Assembly (NCBI RefSeq): GCF_002105285.1
Contig: NZ_MUHR01000013.1
Location: forward strand, 62,001 to 126,000
Length of the DNA stretch: 64,000 bases
Origin: Planktotalea arctica
GTDB lineage: Bacteria; Pseudomonadota; Alphaproteobacteria; Rhodobacterales; Rhodobacteraceae
Reading direction: 5' to 3'
The notes beneath the pieces are model-generated. The model worked only from the letters and a program-made list of their open reading frames with translations. It was not told where the DNA came from and did not search any database. Below are positions 16,608 through 25,237 of the stretch, one piece after another (the first letter of the stretch is position 1; each line of letters begins with the position of its first letter). Both the position numbers and the translations under genes were made by a program.

Positions 16608-17989
16608 TATGCAAATTCCTCTTGGGGGAGCGTTGCGAGGGCTTGGGCCGCGCCGCGCGGGGCGAGGCCGATGAAAATGACGGCAGGGCCGGTGAGCGTG
16701 GTGGCGGCCTCGGGAAGGGTTTCTATGGTGGCAGGGACGATGCGCTGATCGGCGCGCGAGGCGTTTTCGATCAGCGTGACAGGCACCGCGCGATCTGCCC
16801 CGTGCATGAGCAAACGGCCCTGCACGAAGCGCGCCGCTTTTTTGCCCATGTAGATGGCGGCAACCGTATCCGGTTTGCTGAGCGAGGCCCAATCGTGATC
16901 GGCAAAGCCTTGCATGTCGTGACCCGTGACGAAGCGTAGCGCGCCGTTGCGCCCGCGCCGCGTAAAGCTCTGCTGGATCGCGGCGACAGCGGCGGAGGCG
17001 GAGGTGATGCCGGGAATGATCGTGTAGGGGATCGCGTGGGCCTCGCAGGTCTCGATCTCTTCATCAAGGCGGCCAAAGAGCGTGGGATCCCCCGATTTGA
17101 GCCGCACGACCTGCGCGCCGTTTTGCGTGTGCGCAGCGATTAGCGCGTTGATCTGCTCCTGCGCCATGGAGGGGCCAAAGCCTTCCTTGCCCGCATCCAC
17201 GATCAACGCTTCGCGCCGTGCAAGTTCAAGGACTTGAGGCGTCACGAGGCGGTCATGGATGATCACATCCGCTTCGTCGATCGCCTTGCGCGCTTTGAGG
17301 GTAAGGAGTTCGGGATCGCCCGGACCTGCGCCGACAAAAGCAATCTGCGCGGTGCGGGATTTTCGCTGAAGGTGCTTTGCGAGCGTGCTGTCCAGAGTGT
17401 CTTCGATTGCGGCGTTCGTATGCGCGGCGGGGCCGGCGGTGAAGTAATATTCGCGCCAGAAATCACGGCGCGCGCGGCCCGTGGGCAAGGCGTCAGCGGC
17501 CTTGCGAAAACGCTTGCCGATCCGCGCGAGCGTGCCGAGCGTTTGAGGCAGGCGTTCCTCCAGATCGGCCTTGATCGCGCGGGCAAGCACGGGTGCTGCG
17601 CCCTCGGTGCCGATGGCAATGGTCACTGGATCACGGTCCACGATGGCAGGGGTGATAAATCCGCTGGCGTGCAGGTTATCGACCACGTTGAGCAAGGTCC
17701 CTGCGGCATGCGCAATCTGTGCGGTGGCCTTGTCGGCGGCATCGTTTTCGTCGGCGGCGTAGATGAGTTTTGCGCCTTGCGCATCACACGGTTTAAGGGC
17801 GCGGCGGTGAACTTGCAGCTTGCCCTGCGCCGCCCACTGCGTGATTTCCTGCGCGGGGGCTTGGGCGAAGACATGCAGATCAGCGCTGGTTTTCAGCAAG
17901 AGGCGCAGCTTGGCCAGCGCCGCTTCACCGCCGCCCGAAAGCAGGACGCGCTGGCCCTTGAGGGCGACGAAAATGGGAAAATGATCCAT
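16607..17989 (-). CDS. cysG: Siroheme synthase (fused CysG)
   Basis: The 460-residue protein is the three-activity fusion: an N-terminal precorrin-2 dehydrogenase/ferrochelatase with LLSGGGEAALAK near residue 17, a central dimerisation domain, and a C-terminal uroporphyrinogen III methyltransferase with FVGAGPGDPELLTLKA and VVRLKSGDPTLFGR. It makes siroheme for CysI. It is the first gene of the operon cysG-DUF2849-cysI-cysH-DUF934, divergent from an Lrp-type regulator 143 bases away. Confidence 0.94.
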   Translation of the reverse strand: MDHFPIFVALKGQRVLLSGGGEAALAKLRLLLKTSADLHVFAQAPAQEITQWAAQGKLQVHRRALKPCDAQGAKLIYAADENDAADKATAQIAHAAGTLLNVVDNLHASGFITPAIVDRDPVTIAIGTEGAAPVLARAIKADLEERLPQTLGTLARIGKRFRKAADALPTGRARRDFWREYYFTAGPAAHTNAAIEDTLDSTLAKHLQRKSRTAQIAFVGAGPGDPELLTLKARKAIDEADVIIHDRLVTPQVLELARREALIVDAGKEGFGPSMAQEQINALIAAHTQNGAQVVRLKSGDPTLFGRLDEEIETCEAHAIPYTIIPGITSASAAVAAIQQSFTRRGRNGALRFVTGHDMQGFADHDWASLSKPDTVAAIYMGKKAARFVQGRLLMHGADRAVPVTLIENASRADQRIVPATIETLPEAATTLTGPAVIFIGLAPRGAAQALATLPQEEFA

Positions 17990-18022
17990 GCGGCGGACTC
18001 CGGTGCGTGTTTCTGGAAGTAG

Positions 18023-18044
18023 TTTAGGAAATTATTCTGCTAAA
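18023..18044. promoter_or_regulatory. Candidate Lrp-type operator
   Basis: A 22-bp imperfect dyad begins TTTAG and ends CTAAA, 16 of 22 positions being symmetric, with an AT-rich centre. It sits between cysG and the divergent Lrp/AsnC-family gene, 33 bases from the cysG start. Location and symmetry suit the neighbouring regulator; binding is inferred. Confidence 0.45.
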
Positions 18045-18132
18045 GCGCCAGATACCTGCGGTTGAAAGGGAAAAGGTTTTGTCATTTGGTGCTGGGGTGG
18101 CTATCTGTTCTGAAAAAGGGAGGGGCATGCGA

Positions 18133-18594
18133 ATGGCTGTTCGAATAGACGAGACGGATCGAAAAATCCTGCGTGCGTTGCAAGTGGATGCGGACCGCTC
18201 GCTTGATGAAATTGCGCGCGAAGTGGGGTCCTCGAAGACGCCCGTGTGGAACCGGATTCGCAAAATGCGCGAGGCGGGGGTGATTGGAGCCCAGACTGTG
18301 AAGCTGGACGCGGAAGCGTTGGGATTCGAGGCCTGTTTCTTTGTGCTGATCCGCACCTCCGAACATGATGCGGATTGGCAGGCGGCGTTTTTGAAGGCGC
18401 TTCAGGATCGCCCCGAAGTACAAGAAGCGCATCGCCTGGCGGGGGATATTGACTATATCCTGAAAGTTCGCGTTCAGAATGCGCGCGCCTATGACGTATT
18501 TTATCAGGCGCTGATTTCAGAGGTGAAAGTGCATAATGTGACGGCGCTTTTGTCGATGGAAGAGATCAAGAGCACCAGCGCCTTGCCGATTTGA
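18133..18594 (+). CDS. Lrp/AsnC family transcriptional regulator
   Basis: The 153-residue protein has an N-terminal winged HTH (DETDRKILRALQVDADRSLD, then SKTPVWNRIRKM) and a C-terminal RAM ligand domain with GDIDYILKVRV. GGGAGGGG ends seven bases before the ATG at 18133; an ATG two codons earlier is too close to it. Its divergent position relative to the cysG operon suggests it controls sulfur assimilation in response to an amino acid such as cysteine, which is inference. Confidence 0.88.
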   Translation: MAVRIDETDRKILRALQVDADRSLDEIAREVGSSKTPVWNRIRKMREAGVIGAQTVKLDAEALGFEACFFVLIRTSEHDADWQAAFLKALQDRPEVQEAHRLAGDIDYILKVRVQNARAYDVFYQALISEVKVHNVTALLSMEEIKSTSALPI

Positions 18595-18600
18595 GAGGCT

Positions 18601-18676
18601 TCGGATCGCTTTGGCGATCCGACCGGAGTGGGGGCCAGCCCCCACACCCCCGAGGTATTTGCCGACCGAAGAAGGG
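18601..18676 (-). repeat. 3'-end element copy B (P450), with extra hairpin
   Basis: Read in the sense of the P450 gene: CTTCTTCGGTC, GGCAAATACCTCGGGGG, then a hairpin with arms GTGGGGGC and GCCCCCAC (18628-18645). A second perfect hairpin (TCGGATCGC / GCGATCCGA, 18601-18622) follows directly and lies just past the regulator's stop. The two convergent genes thus share a structured 3' region. Confidence 0.75.
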
Positions 18677-18677
18677 G

Positions 18678-19856
18678 TCAGGTTTGGAGCATGAGGCGCT
18701 CGAGGCCGTGGAAATGGTAGAGGTTGGCATATTTAGGCGGCTCAGTGATGCGCAGGTTCGCGAAGCGTTCAAAGAGTTTGGGGATGGCGATTTGCAGCTC
18801 GAGACGTGCGAGCGGCGCGCCGACGCAGAAATGGATGCCGCCGCCGAAGCTGGTGTTGGTTTGAACTGGCCGGCCGGGGTTGAAGGTGTTGGCGTCTTCC
18901 CACACCCCCTCGTCACGATTGGCGGCGGCGAGCATCAGCGCGATTTCATCGCCGCGCTGGAAGGTCTGGTGGCCCATTTGCACTTCCTCGTAGCAAATGC
19001 GCGTGAACACATGAAGGGGCGGATCGAAACGCAGGATTTCCTCGACTGCGGCGTCGATGTGATCGGGGGCGAGGCAGGCGCGGGGCGTTTGCTGCTCCAG
19101 CAAGGTTTTGACGCCGTTGCCGATAGTATGCACCGTCGCCTCATGGCCTGCGTTCAGCAGCAAAATGCAGGTGGTGATCAGCTCGTCGGTGCTTAGGGTT
19201 TCGCCGTCTTCTTCTGCCTCGATCAGCTTGGTGATCAGATCATCGGCGGGGGCTTTGCGTTTGTCTGCAACGTAGCCGCGCAGGAAACCGGAGAACTCGG
19301 CGGCGGCGCGCGCGGCGCGCTCTTCTATCAAGAGGTCCCGGCGGGCCTGATACATGGCGACCATATCGTTGGACCATGAGAGCAGTTGATCGGCCATGGA
19401 TTCGGGCACGCCGAGGAGACGGCAGATGATGATCACGGGGATCGGCGTGGCGTAGGATGTGATCAGATCGAAGGGCGCATCCTGCGGAATTTGATCCAGA
19501 AGATCATCGCAGAGCGCCGCAATCTCTGGGCCGAGTTCCTTGATGCGGCGCGAGGTGAATGCGCGCAGAACCAGCCCGCGCAGGCGTTTGTGGCGCGGCG
19601 GTTCCAGCTCGAGCATGGAGTGCGCTTCAATCGCGTAGAAGGGCAAAAGATGGGCCGGTGCATCCACTGGTTTGATCGGTTCGCGCCCGAAGCGGCGATC
19701 GCGCAGGATCGCGCTGGTCATCGCGTTGGAAAACACCGCCGTCATCCCGTAGGCAGGCCAATGCAGCGCTGGCGCGATCGCGCGCGCGGCGTCATAGGCG
19801 GGATAGGGGTTTTGCACGAAAGCGGGGTCGGTGGGAATTTGAAGCCAGTTCTGCAT
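18678..19856 (-). CDS. Cytochrome P450
   Basis: The 392-residue protein has the I-helix oxygen-binding AGHEAT at 236-241, the ExxR motif EILR at 273-276 and the haem loop FGGGIHFCVG with ligand C344. It is a soluble bacterial class I monooxygenase that needs ferredoxin and ferredoxin reductase, neither of which is adjacent. The substrate is unknown. The start MQNWLQ is chosen by family fit; it is divergent from dctB with only 62 bases between. Confidence 0.92.
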   Translation of the reverse strand: MQNWLQIPTDPAFVQNPYPAYDAARAIAPALHWPAYGMTAVFSNAMTSAILRDRRFGREPIKPVDAPAHLLPFYAIEAHSMLELEPPRHKRLRGLVLRAFTSRRIKELGPEIAALCDDLLDQIPQDAPFDLITSYATPIPVIIICRLLGVPESMADQLLSWSNDMVAMYQARRDLLIEERAARAAAEFSGFLRGYVADKRKAPADDLITKLIEAEEDGETLSTDELITTCILLLNAGHEATVHTIGNGVKTLLEQQTPRACLAPDHIDAAVEEILRFDPPLHVFTRICYEEVQMGHQTFQRGDEIALMLAAANRDEGVWEDANTFNPGRPVQTNTSFGGGIHFCVGAPLARLELQIAIPKLFERFANLRITEPPKYANLYHFHGLERLMLQT

Positions 19857-19918
19857 AGGCGCTGCTTTTAAGGCAAGCGCTGGCCTTTGCAAGCGGGGTG
19901 GATATAAACGGCGGTGTC

Positions 19919-21658
19919 ATGAGACTACTTTTGCGCGAACGCGCGCTGATCATCGTGTTTTTCCTCGCGCTCGTTGCCGCCTTGGCGGGGGGCATCTGGC
20001 GCTATGGCTATGTGCAGGCGCTTGCACAGCTGGAGCAGCGCGGCCAGGCTGATTTGCGCCTCGCGGGGGACCGGCTGACGCGCAATTTGCAGCGCTTTCA
20101 AGAGCTTGCGGTACTGCTCGCGGATCACCCGACATTGGCTGCGGTCCATGCTGGCGGCGATCCACGCGCAGCGCGGCAATTGTTATTGGAAGCGGCGGAC
20201 AAGACATCGGCGCGCAACCTGATTTATGTGGACGCAAGTGGCCGCGTTCTGGCATCGGCGCAGCCCGGTATCCCCGTGGGATTGGCGCAATCGATTTATT
20301 TCCGGCGCGCCATGCAGGGCGCGCTCGGGGCGCATCACGATGTGACGGGGCCACAGAACAACCGGGCCTACTATTTCGCCGCCCCTAGTTTCGGACCGCA
20401 AAAACGCGCGCAAGGGGCGTTGATTGTCATCATCGACGTGGAGGCGGTAGAATTCGAGTGGCGCGGCGGGCGCCCTGCAGTGTTCTTCACCGACGATCTT
20501 GGCGATATCTTTGTGTCCAACCGTACGGAAATGTTGCTGTGGTCGCGCACCGATCTGCAAAGCGAATTTGTGGATCTGAGCGGCGCGGTGCAACGCAAAC
20601 GCGTGCGCTATGTCGGGCCGTTCGAGATGTGGCAGATCGAATGGGGGCCCTACCTGCCCAAGCGTGCGCTGCATCTGGTGCTGCCTTTGCCGGTGATCGG
20701 ACTGACCGGTGAGGCGTTGATCGACGTCGCTCCGGCGCTGCGGCTGGCGGGTTTACAAGCGGCGATCTTTGCCGCCCTTAGCCTTGCGGTGGGGGCGCTG
20801 CTGTTTCTGGTGGCCGAGCGCAGGCGCGTGCTGGCGGTGCAAAATGCAAAGCTGGAACAAAGGGTTATGGAGCGCACAGAAGAATTGCGCGCGGTTCAGA
20901 GCGAATTGGTGCAGGCGGGCAAGCTTAGCGCGCTGGGGCAGATGTCAGCGGGTATTAGCCATGAGCTTAATCAGCCGCTGATGGCGATCCGCTCGTTCGC
21001 GGAGAACAGCACATTGTTCCTGCAGCGCGGTCAAACTGAAATTGCCGCCGAAAACCTGACGCGTATTTCCGAGTTGGCGCGGCGCATGGGGCGGATCATC
21101 AAGAACCTGCGTGCCTTCGCGCGCAATGAAAGCGAAGCGATTGCGACGGTTGATCTAGTGGGCATTATCGAGGGCGCGCTTGATCTGAGCGCGGGGCGAC
21201 GGCGCGAGGGGGATGTTGCGCTGGAGTGGGATGCGCCGCACGGGCCGGTTTTGGTGCGCGCGGGCGAGGTGCGCCTCGGGCAGGTATTCTTGAACCTGAT
21301 CACCAATGCGTGCGATGCGATGGATGGGTTGGAGCAGCGCCGCCTGTCGATCAAGGCCGAGCGCAAGGGCGCGCGCGTCTTTGTGGAAGTGGCTGACACA
21401 GGCCCCGGCATTGAAGCGCCGGACCGTATTTTCGATCCGTTCTATACCACGAAAAAGGTTGGCGCGTCGGAAGGAATGGGGTTGGGATTGTCGATATCCT
21501 ATGGCCTCGTGCAAAGTTTCGGCGGCGAAATCAAAGGCGAGAACCGCCCGAAGGGCGGGGCGCTGTTCACGCTGGAACTGGACAGTGCCGCAGATAGCGC
21601 CGCAGGTGGTGCCGCAGAGGGCTCCGCTATAAGTAATGCAGGGAAAGATGCGCCATGA
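19919..21658 (+). CDS. dctB: C4-dicarboxylate sensor histidine kinase DctB
   Basis: The 579-residue protein has two membrane segments (about 8-28 and 278-298) around a periplasmic double-PAS/Cache-like sensor with the IYFRRAM and RAYYFAAP segments, then a kinase with H348 in GISHELNQP and ATP-binding boxes NLITNACDA, DTGPGI and GMGLGLSISYG. It senses periplasmic C4-dicarboxylates and phosphorylates DctD. A GTG seven codons upstream is an alternative start. It overlaps dctD by four bases. Confidence 0.9.
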   Translation: MRLLLRERALIIVFFLALVAALAGGIWRYGYVQALAQLEQRGQADLRLAGDRLTRNLQRFQELAVLLADHPTLAAVHAGGDPRAARQLLLEAADKTSARNLIYVDASGRVLASAQPGIPVGLAQSIYFRRAMQGALGAHHDVTGPQNNRAYYFAAPSFGPQKRAQGALIVIIDVEAVEFEWRGGRPAVFFTDDLGDIFVSNRTEMLLWSRTDLQSEFVDLSGAVQRKRVRYVGPFEMWQIEWGPYLPKRALHLVLPLPVIGLTGEALIDVAPALRLAGLQAAIFAALSLAVGALLFLVAERRRVLAVQNAKLEQRVMERTEELRAVQSELVQAGKLSALGQMSAGISHELNQPLMAIRSFAENSTLFLQRGQTEIAAENLTRISELARRMGRIIKNLRAFARNESEAIATVDLVGIIEGALDLSAGRRREGDVALEWDAPHGPVLVRAGEVRLGQVFLNLITNACDAMDGLEQRRLSIKAERKGARVFVEVADTGPGIEAPDRIFDPFYTTKKVGASEGMGLGLSISYGLVQSFGGEIKGENRPKGGALFTLELDSAADSAAGGAAEGSAISNAGKDAP

Positions 21659-22872
21659 GACAGGTTTTGCTGGTCGAGGATGACGCCGCCGTGCGCGAAG
21701 CACTGGCGCAAAGCCTGAGCCTTGGTGCCTGCACGCCGGTGCCTGCGGCCTCTTTTATCGTGGCGAAAGATCATATTTCACCGGATTTCCAAGGGGTGAT
21801 TGTGTCGGATATGCGCATGCCCGGGCGCGACGGGTTTCACCTTTTGCAATATGCGCAGGGGATCGATCCGGATCTGCCGGTGATCTTGCTCACGGGGGAG
21901 GGTGATATTCCCATGGCCGTGCGCGCGATGGGCGAGGGGGCATTCGATTTTCTTGAGAAACCCTGCGCGCCCAGTGATCTGATGGTGGTGATCGAGCGGG
22001 CGTTGAGGACGCGTGCACTGGTGCTGGAAAACCGTGCAATGAAGGCGCAACTGGAAACGGGGGACCCTGCGGCGCGGTTGATTTTCGGGGTTTCGCAGAA
22101 GGCAGAAGCGCTGCGCGTACAAGTGCGCCGCGTCGCACTTTCGCGCAGCGATGCACTGGTGACGGGCGCACCGGGTACGGGCATTTCCAAAGTGGCCGAA
22201 GTTGTGCATTTGTGCTCGCCCGCCGCACGCGCGCCTTTCGTCAAATGCAGCGGCGCGGGGCTGGAGCGCACCGCGCTCGAGATTGCGCTGCACGATGCCA
22301 AGGGCGGTACACTTTTCGTGGATGACATTGGCGCGATGCCAGCGCAGGTGCAGTTTCATTTGCTTGAACATCTGGAGCAGGGCGGCGCGCTGCGCCTGAT
22401 CGGCGGGGGGGCAAAAATCGAAACGCTTGAGCAAAGCTTGAACGCCGATCTCTTCTATCGCCTTGAAGCGGGTCGCGTTCATATTCCTGCGATCGCCGAG
22501 CGCCCCGAGGACATTCCGACGCTGTTTCGCCGCTACGTCGCGCAGGCGGCCGAGCAATCTGGCATCAACGCGCCCGAGATCAGCCCTGAAACCGTTGCTG
22601 CCTTGATGGCGCAGGATTGGCCGGGCAATGCGCGTTCCCTGATGAGCGCGGCGATGCGTTTTGTGATGGGCCTAAGCACCCCGGCCGCCGCGGGCGAGGA
22701 GCTTGGCCTTGCAGAGCAATTGGCGCAGGTCGAGCGCGCCTTGCTGCTTGCCGCGCTGCGCCGTCAAAAGGGACAGGCGAGCGCCGCGGCAAAAGCGTTG
22801 AAATTGCCGCGCAAGACCTTTTATGACAAGCTGGCGCGCTATGGCATCAAGCCCGAGGATCATCGCAGCTAG
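21655..22872 (+). CDS. dctD: C4-dicarboxylate response regulator DctD, degenerate AAA+
   Basis: The 405-residue protein has a receiver domain with D52 (VIVSDMRMPG), a central domain of sigma-54-activator type and a C-terminal Fis-type HTH (SAAAKALKLPRKTFYDKLA). The central domain is unusual: the Walker A reads GAPGTGIS with no lysine after GTG, the GAFTGA loop that contacts sigma-54 is missing, and the segment before LFYRL is shortened. It probably regulates dctPQM with the ordinary sigma factor or as a simple DNA-binding switch. dctB overlaps it upstream. Confidence 0.85.
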   Translation: MRQVLLVEDDAAVREALAQSLSLGACTPVPAASFIVAKDHISPDFQGVIVSDMRMPGRDGFHLLQYAQGIDPDLPVILLTGEGDIPMAVRAMGEGAFDFLEKPCAPSDLMVVIERALRTRALVLENRAMKAQLETGDPAARLIFGVSQKAEALRVQVRRVALSRSDALVTGAPGTGISKVAEVVHLCSPAARAPFVKCSGAGLERTALEIALHDAKGGTLFVDDIGAMPAQVQFHLLEHLEQGGALRLIGGGAKIETLEQSLNADLFYRLEAGRVHIPAIAERPEDIPTLFRRYVAQAAEQSGINAPEISPETVAALMAQDWPGNARSLMSAAMRFVMGLSTPAAAGEELGLAEQLAQVERALLLAALRRQKGQASAAAKALKLPRKTFYDKLARYGIKPEDHRS

Positions 22873-22931
22873 GCGTTAATGGTGCGCAGCATAGCGCGTT
22901 TTCGCTTGGTAATGTGGTGTTTACGGATTCC

Positions 22932-23147
22932 CTATTTGGAATCGATCTGCTCGCCGGTAAGGAAGTGGATGACCCGGCGCCTGACCCGTGCGTCGTGCAG
23001 CGCGAACCGCAAAATAACGTAGAGCATGGCGAATGTGACCGCGACGCGGGGCCAGTCGAGCACGAGCAGAGTAAAGATGGACAGCGCGATGAGGCTGATC
23101 CGCACGATGGTCAGAACTTTCGGCACGTTCTCGATTTTGATCTTCAC
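22932..23147 (-). CDS. Small two-helix membrane protein, unknown
   Basis: A GTG-started frame of 71 residues begins MKIKIENVPKV and has hydrophobic segments at about 9-32 and 35-50, followed by a basic stretch and GEQIDSK. AAAAGGGG lies eight bases before the start. It is oriented against dctBD and dctPQM and lies between them. No family is recognised, and coding status rests on composition and the ribosome site. Confidence 0.5.
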   Translation of the reverse strand: MKIKIENVPKVLTIVRISLIALSIFTLLVLDWPRVAVTFAMLYVILRFALHDARVRRRVIHFLTGEQIDSK

Positions 23148-23234
23148 GAAGGCACCCCTTTTGCGGCTCGCTGTGTTGGGTTTGATTTAACCATTTCTCG
23201 CGCGGCTCGCAATCGCCGTAATCGGGGATGGTCT

Positions 23235-23250
23235 GTGCGGTTTTTCGCAC
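23235..23250. promoter_or_regulatory. Candidate DctD binding site 1
   Basis: GTGCGGTTTTTCGCAC is a 16-bp dyad with arms GTGCG/CGCAC, extending to CTGTGCG/CGCACAG. The same motif recurs 33 bases downstream. It lies 231 bases before dctP, in the 318-base gap after the small membrane protein gene. I see no sigma-54 promoter in that gap. Confidence 0.55.
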
Positions 23251-23267
23251 AGTCGTGGCGGACCCAT

Positions 23268-23283
23268 GTGTGAAATTTCGCAC
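23268..23283. promoter_or_regulatory. Candidate DctD binding site 2
   Basis: GTGTGAAATTTCGCAC is a 16-bp dyad with one mismatched pair and matches site 1 at 12 of 16 positions. Centre-to-centre distance from site 1 is 33 bases, about three helical turns, which suits two dimers on one face of the DNA. It is 183 bases upstream of dctP. Confidence 0.55.
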
Positions 23284-23465
23284 GAATAATGTTTGCGGTA
23301 ACAGTATTTGCCGCTAAGGCGCTGATCAAAAACGTGAAAACTTTCAAGATTACGGCACTCACAAAAACTTGAGCGAGCGCGAGCAAAGTCGCATCCTGCT
23401 GAGCACAGAGGGCACTGGACGACTCAGCGCGCTCGCGAACTAACCTTTCTCTGGGAGGAGATCAC

Positions 23466-24467
23466 ATGAAATATCTAGCATCCGCCGCAATGGCGTTGGC
23501 ACTTACAGTCACGGCGAACACGGCTATCGCGGCTTGCGATGACGGTGAAATCGTCATCAAATTCAGCCACGTCACCAACACTGACAAGCACCCCAAAGGC
23601 ATCGCCGCGACGCTTCTGGAGCAGCGCGTCAATGACGAGATGAACGGCAAAGCCTGCATGGAGGTCTTTCCCAACTCCACGCTTTATAACGACGATCAGG
23701 TCTTAGAAGCGCTGCTTCAGGGCGACGTTCAGATGGCCGCGCCATCCCTGTCCAAATTCGAGCAGTTCACCAAGACATTCCGCCTGTTCGATCTGCCGTT
23801 CATGTTCAAGAACATCAACGCGGTTGACGAATTCCAGACCTCTGAAACAGGTCAGGCAATGAAGGAATCGATGACGCGCCGTGGTCTCTTGGGCCTTGCG
23901 TTCTGGCACAACGGCATGAAGCAGATGTCCGCCAACAAGCCGCTTGAATTGCCGACAGACGCGGCGGGCCTCAAGTTTCGCGTACAAAACTCTGACGTTC
24001 TGAAGGCGCAAATGGCGGCAATCGGCGGCTCGCCGCAGCCAATGGCATTTTCTGAAGTCTACGGCGCGCTACAAACTGGCGTTGTCGACGGACAAGAGAA
24101 CACATGGTCCAACATCTACGGGCGCAAGTTCTTTGAAGTGCAGGACGGCGTAACTGAAACCAACCACGGTATCATCGACTATCTCGTCGTGACCTCGGTC
24201 GATTTCTGGGACAACCTGCCGGGTGACGTGCGTGATCAGCTTGGCACGATCGTGACCGAAGTTACCTTTGCGCGTAACTCCGAATCCACAGCCGTAAACG
24301 CTTCCGCAAAGCAGTCGATCATCGATGCTGGCGGTATTGTACGCGAGCTTAGCACAGAGCAACGTGCCGCGTGGGTCGCAGCGATGAAGCCTGTTTGGGA
24401 AGAGTTCAAAGGCGACGTTGGCCAGGAAAACATCGACGCCGCTCAGGCGATCAATGCCAAGCACTAA
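23466..24467 (+). CDS. dctP: TRAP transporter solute-binding protein DctP
   Basis: The 333-residue periplasmic protein has a Sec signal peptide ending ANTAIAA, then the DctP fold with HVTNTDKHPKG, LKFRVQNSDVL and GVVDGQENTWSNI. The arginine in the KFRVQ strand binds the ligand carboxylate in this family. With dctBD upstream and dctQM downstream it should bind C4-dicarboxylates such as malate, succinate or fumarate. GGGAGGAG precedes the start. Confidence 0.94.
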   Translation: MKYLASAAMALALTVTANTAIAACDDGEIVIKFSHVTNTDKHPKGIAATLLEQRVNDEMNGKACMEVFPNSTLYNDDQVLEALLQGDVQMAAPSLSKFEQFTKTFRLFDLPFMFKNINAVDEFQTSETGQAMKESMTRRGLLGLAFWHNGMKQMSANKPLELPTDAAGLKFRVQNSDVLKAQMAAIGGSPQPMAFSEVYGALQTGVVDGQENTWSNIYGRKFFEVQDGVTETNHGIIDYLVVTSVDFWDNLPGDVRDQLGTIVTEVTFARNSESTAVNASAKQSIIDAGGIVRELSTEQRAAWVAAMKPVWEEFKGDVGQENIDAAQAINAKH

Positions 24468-24552
24468 GCCCTTGGGCTAAACCATCTGCGCGCCGCGCCA
24501 AGTGCGGCGGCGCGCAGACTTCGGATTTTCTGACAATCTGGGAGGGAGCGCT

Positions 24553-25233
24553 ATGTCTGCGCATTACGAGCCAAAGGGCGCGCTTGGCCGCGCCGTGCAC
24601 GAGATCGAGGAAACGGTCATCGCGATCATCCTTGGTTTGATGGTTTTAATCACGTTCATCAACGTGGTTCTGCGTTACGGTTTCAACACAGGCCTGATCT
24701 GGGGCCTTGAAATGACAGGGTTTTTGTTTGCCTGGCTGGTACTGTTCGGCATCAGTTACGCGGTAAAGACCACGGCCCATCTGGGTGTGGATGCGGTGAT
24801 CAATCTGGTTTCGCCGACTGTGCGCCGTGCGCTGACGCTGCTTGCCGCAGCAATTTGCATCGCCTATGCGTTTTTGCTGTTCAAGGGGTCATGGGATTAC
24901 TGGGCACCCTTCGCTGGGCTGGACACGACATCCGGGCGCATCTTCCCCACTGGCTTCGAGGCCACGCGCGATCAAGCCTGGTACGAGGTGATCGACATTC
25001 CGCTGCCCGAATTCCTGCGCTTTCTGGAACCGATGATGAACCAGGGCGAAGAATACGAGAAACTGCCGCGCTTCATTCCCTACGCGATCCTGCCGTTCGG
25101 CTCGGGTCTGCTGCTCTTTCGTTTCATTCAGGCGGGCGTGCGCCTGTGGAATGGCACCTCCAAAACCTTGATCGTCAGCCATGAGGCCGAAGAGGCGATC
25201 GAAGACGTCAAACACATGAACGCGGGGAACTAA
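24553..25233 (+). CDS. dctQ: TRAP transporter small permease DctQ
   Basis: The 226-residue membrane protein has four main hydrophobic helices, with the conserved FINVVLRYGFNTGLIWGLEM segment after the first. It is the small subunit that joins DctM and the binding protein. It is longer than many DctQ proteins because of an insertion between helices three and four (about 115-175). GGGAGGGAGCG lies upstream of the chosen ATG. It sits 85 bases after dctP and four bases before dctM. Confidence 0.92.
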   Translation: MSAHYEPKGALGRAVHEIEETVIAIILGLMVLITFINVVLRYGFNTGLIWGLEMTGFLFAWLVLFGISYAVKTTAHLGVDAVINLVSPTVRRALTLLAAAICIAYAFLLFKGSWDYWAPFAGLDTTSGRIFPTGFEATRDQAWYEVIDIPLPEFLRFLEPMMNQGEEYEKLPRFIPYAILPFGSGLLLFRFIQAGVRLWNGTSKTLIVSHEAEEAIEDVKHMNAGN

Positions 25234-25237
25234 GCAC

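Noticed and set aside
23284-23465. Sigma-54 promoter for dctP
   Set aside because: I searched for a TGGCAC-N5-TTGC pattern upstream of dctP and found no acceptable match.
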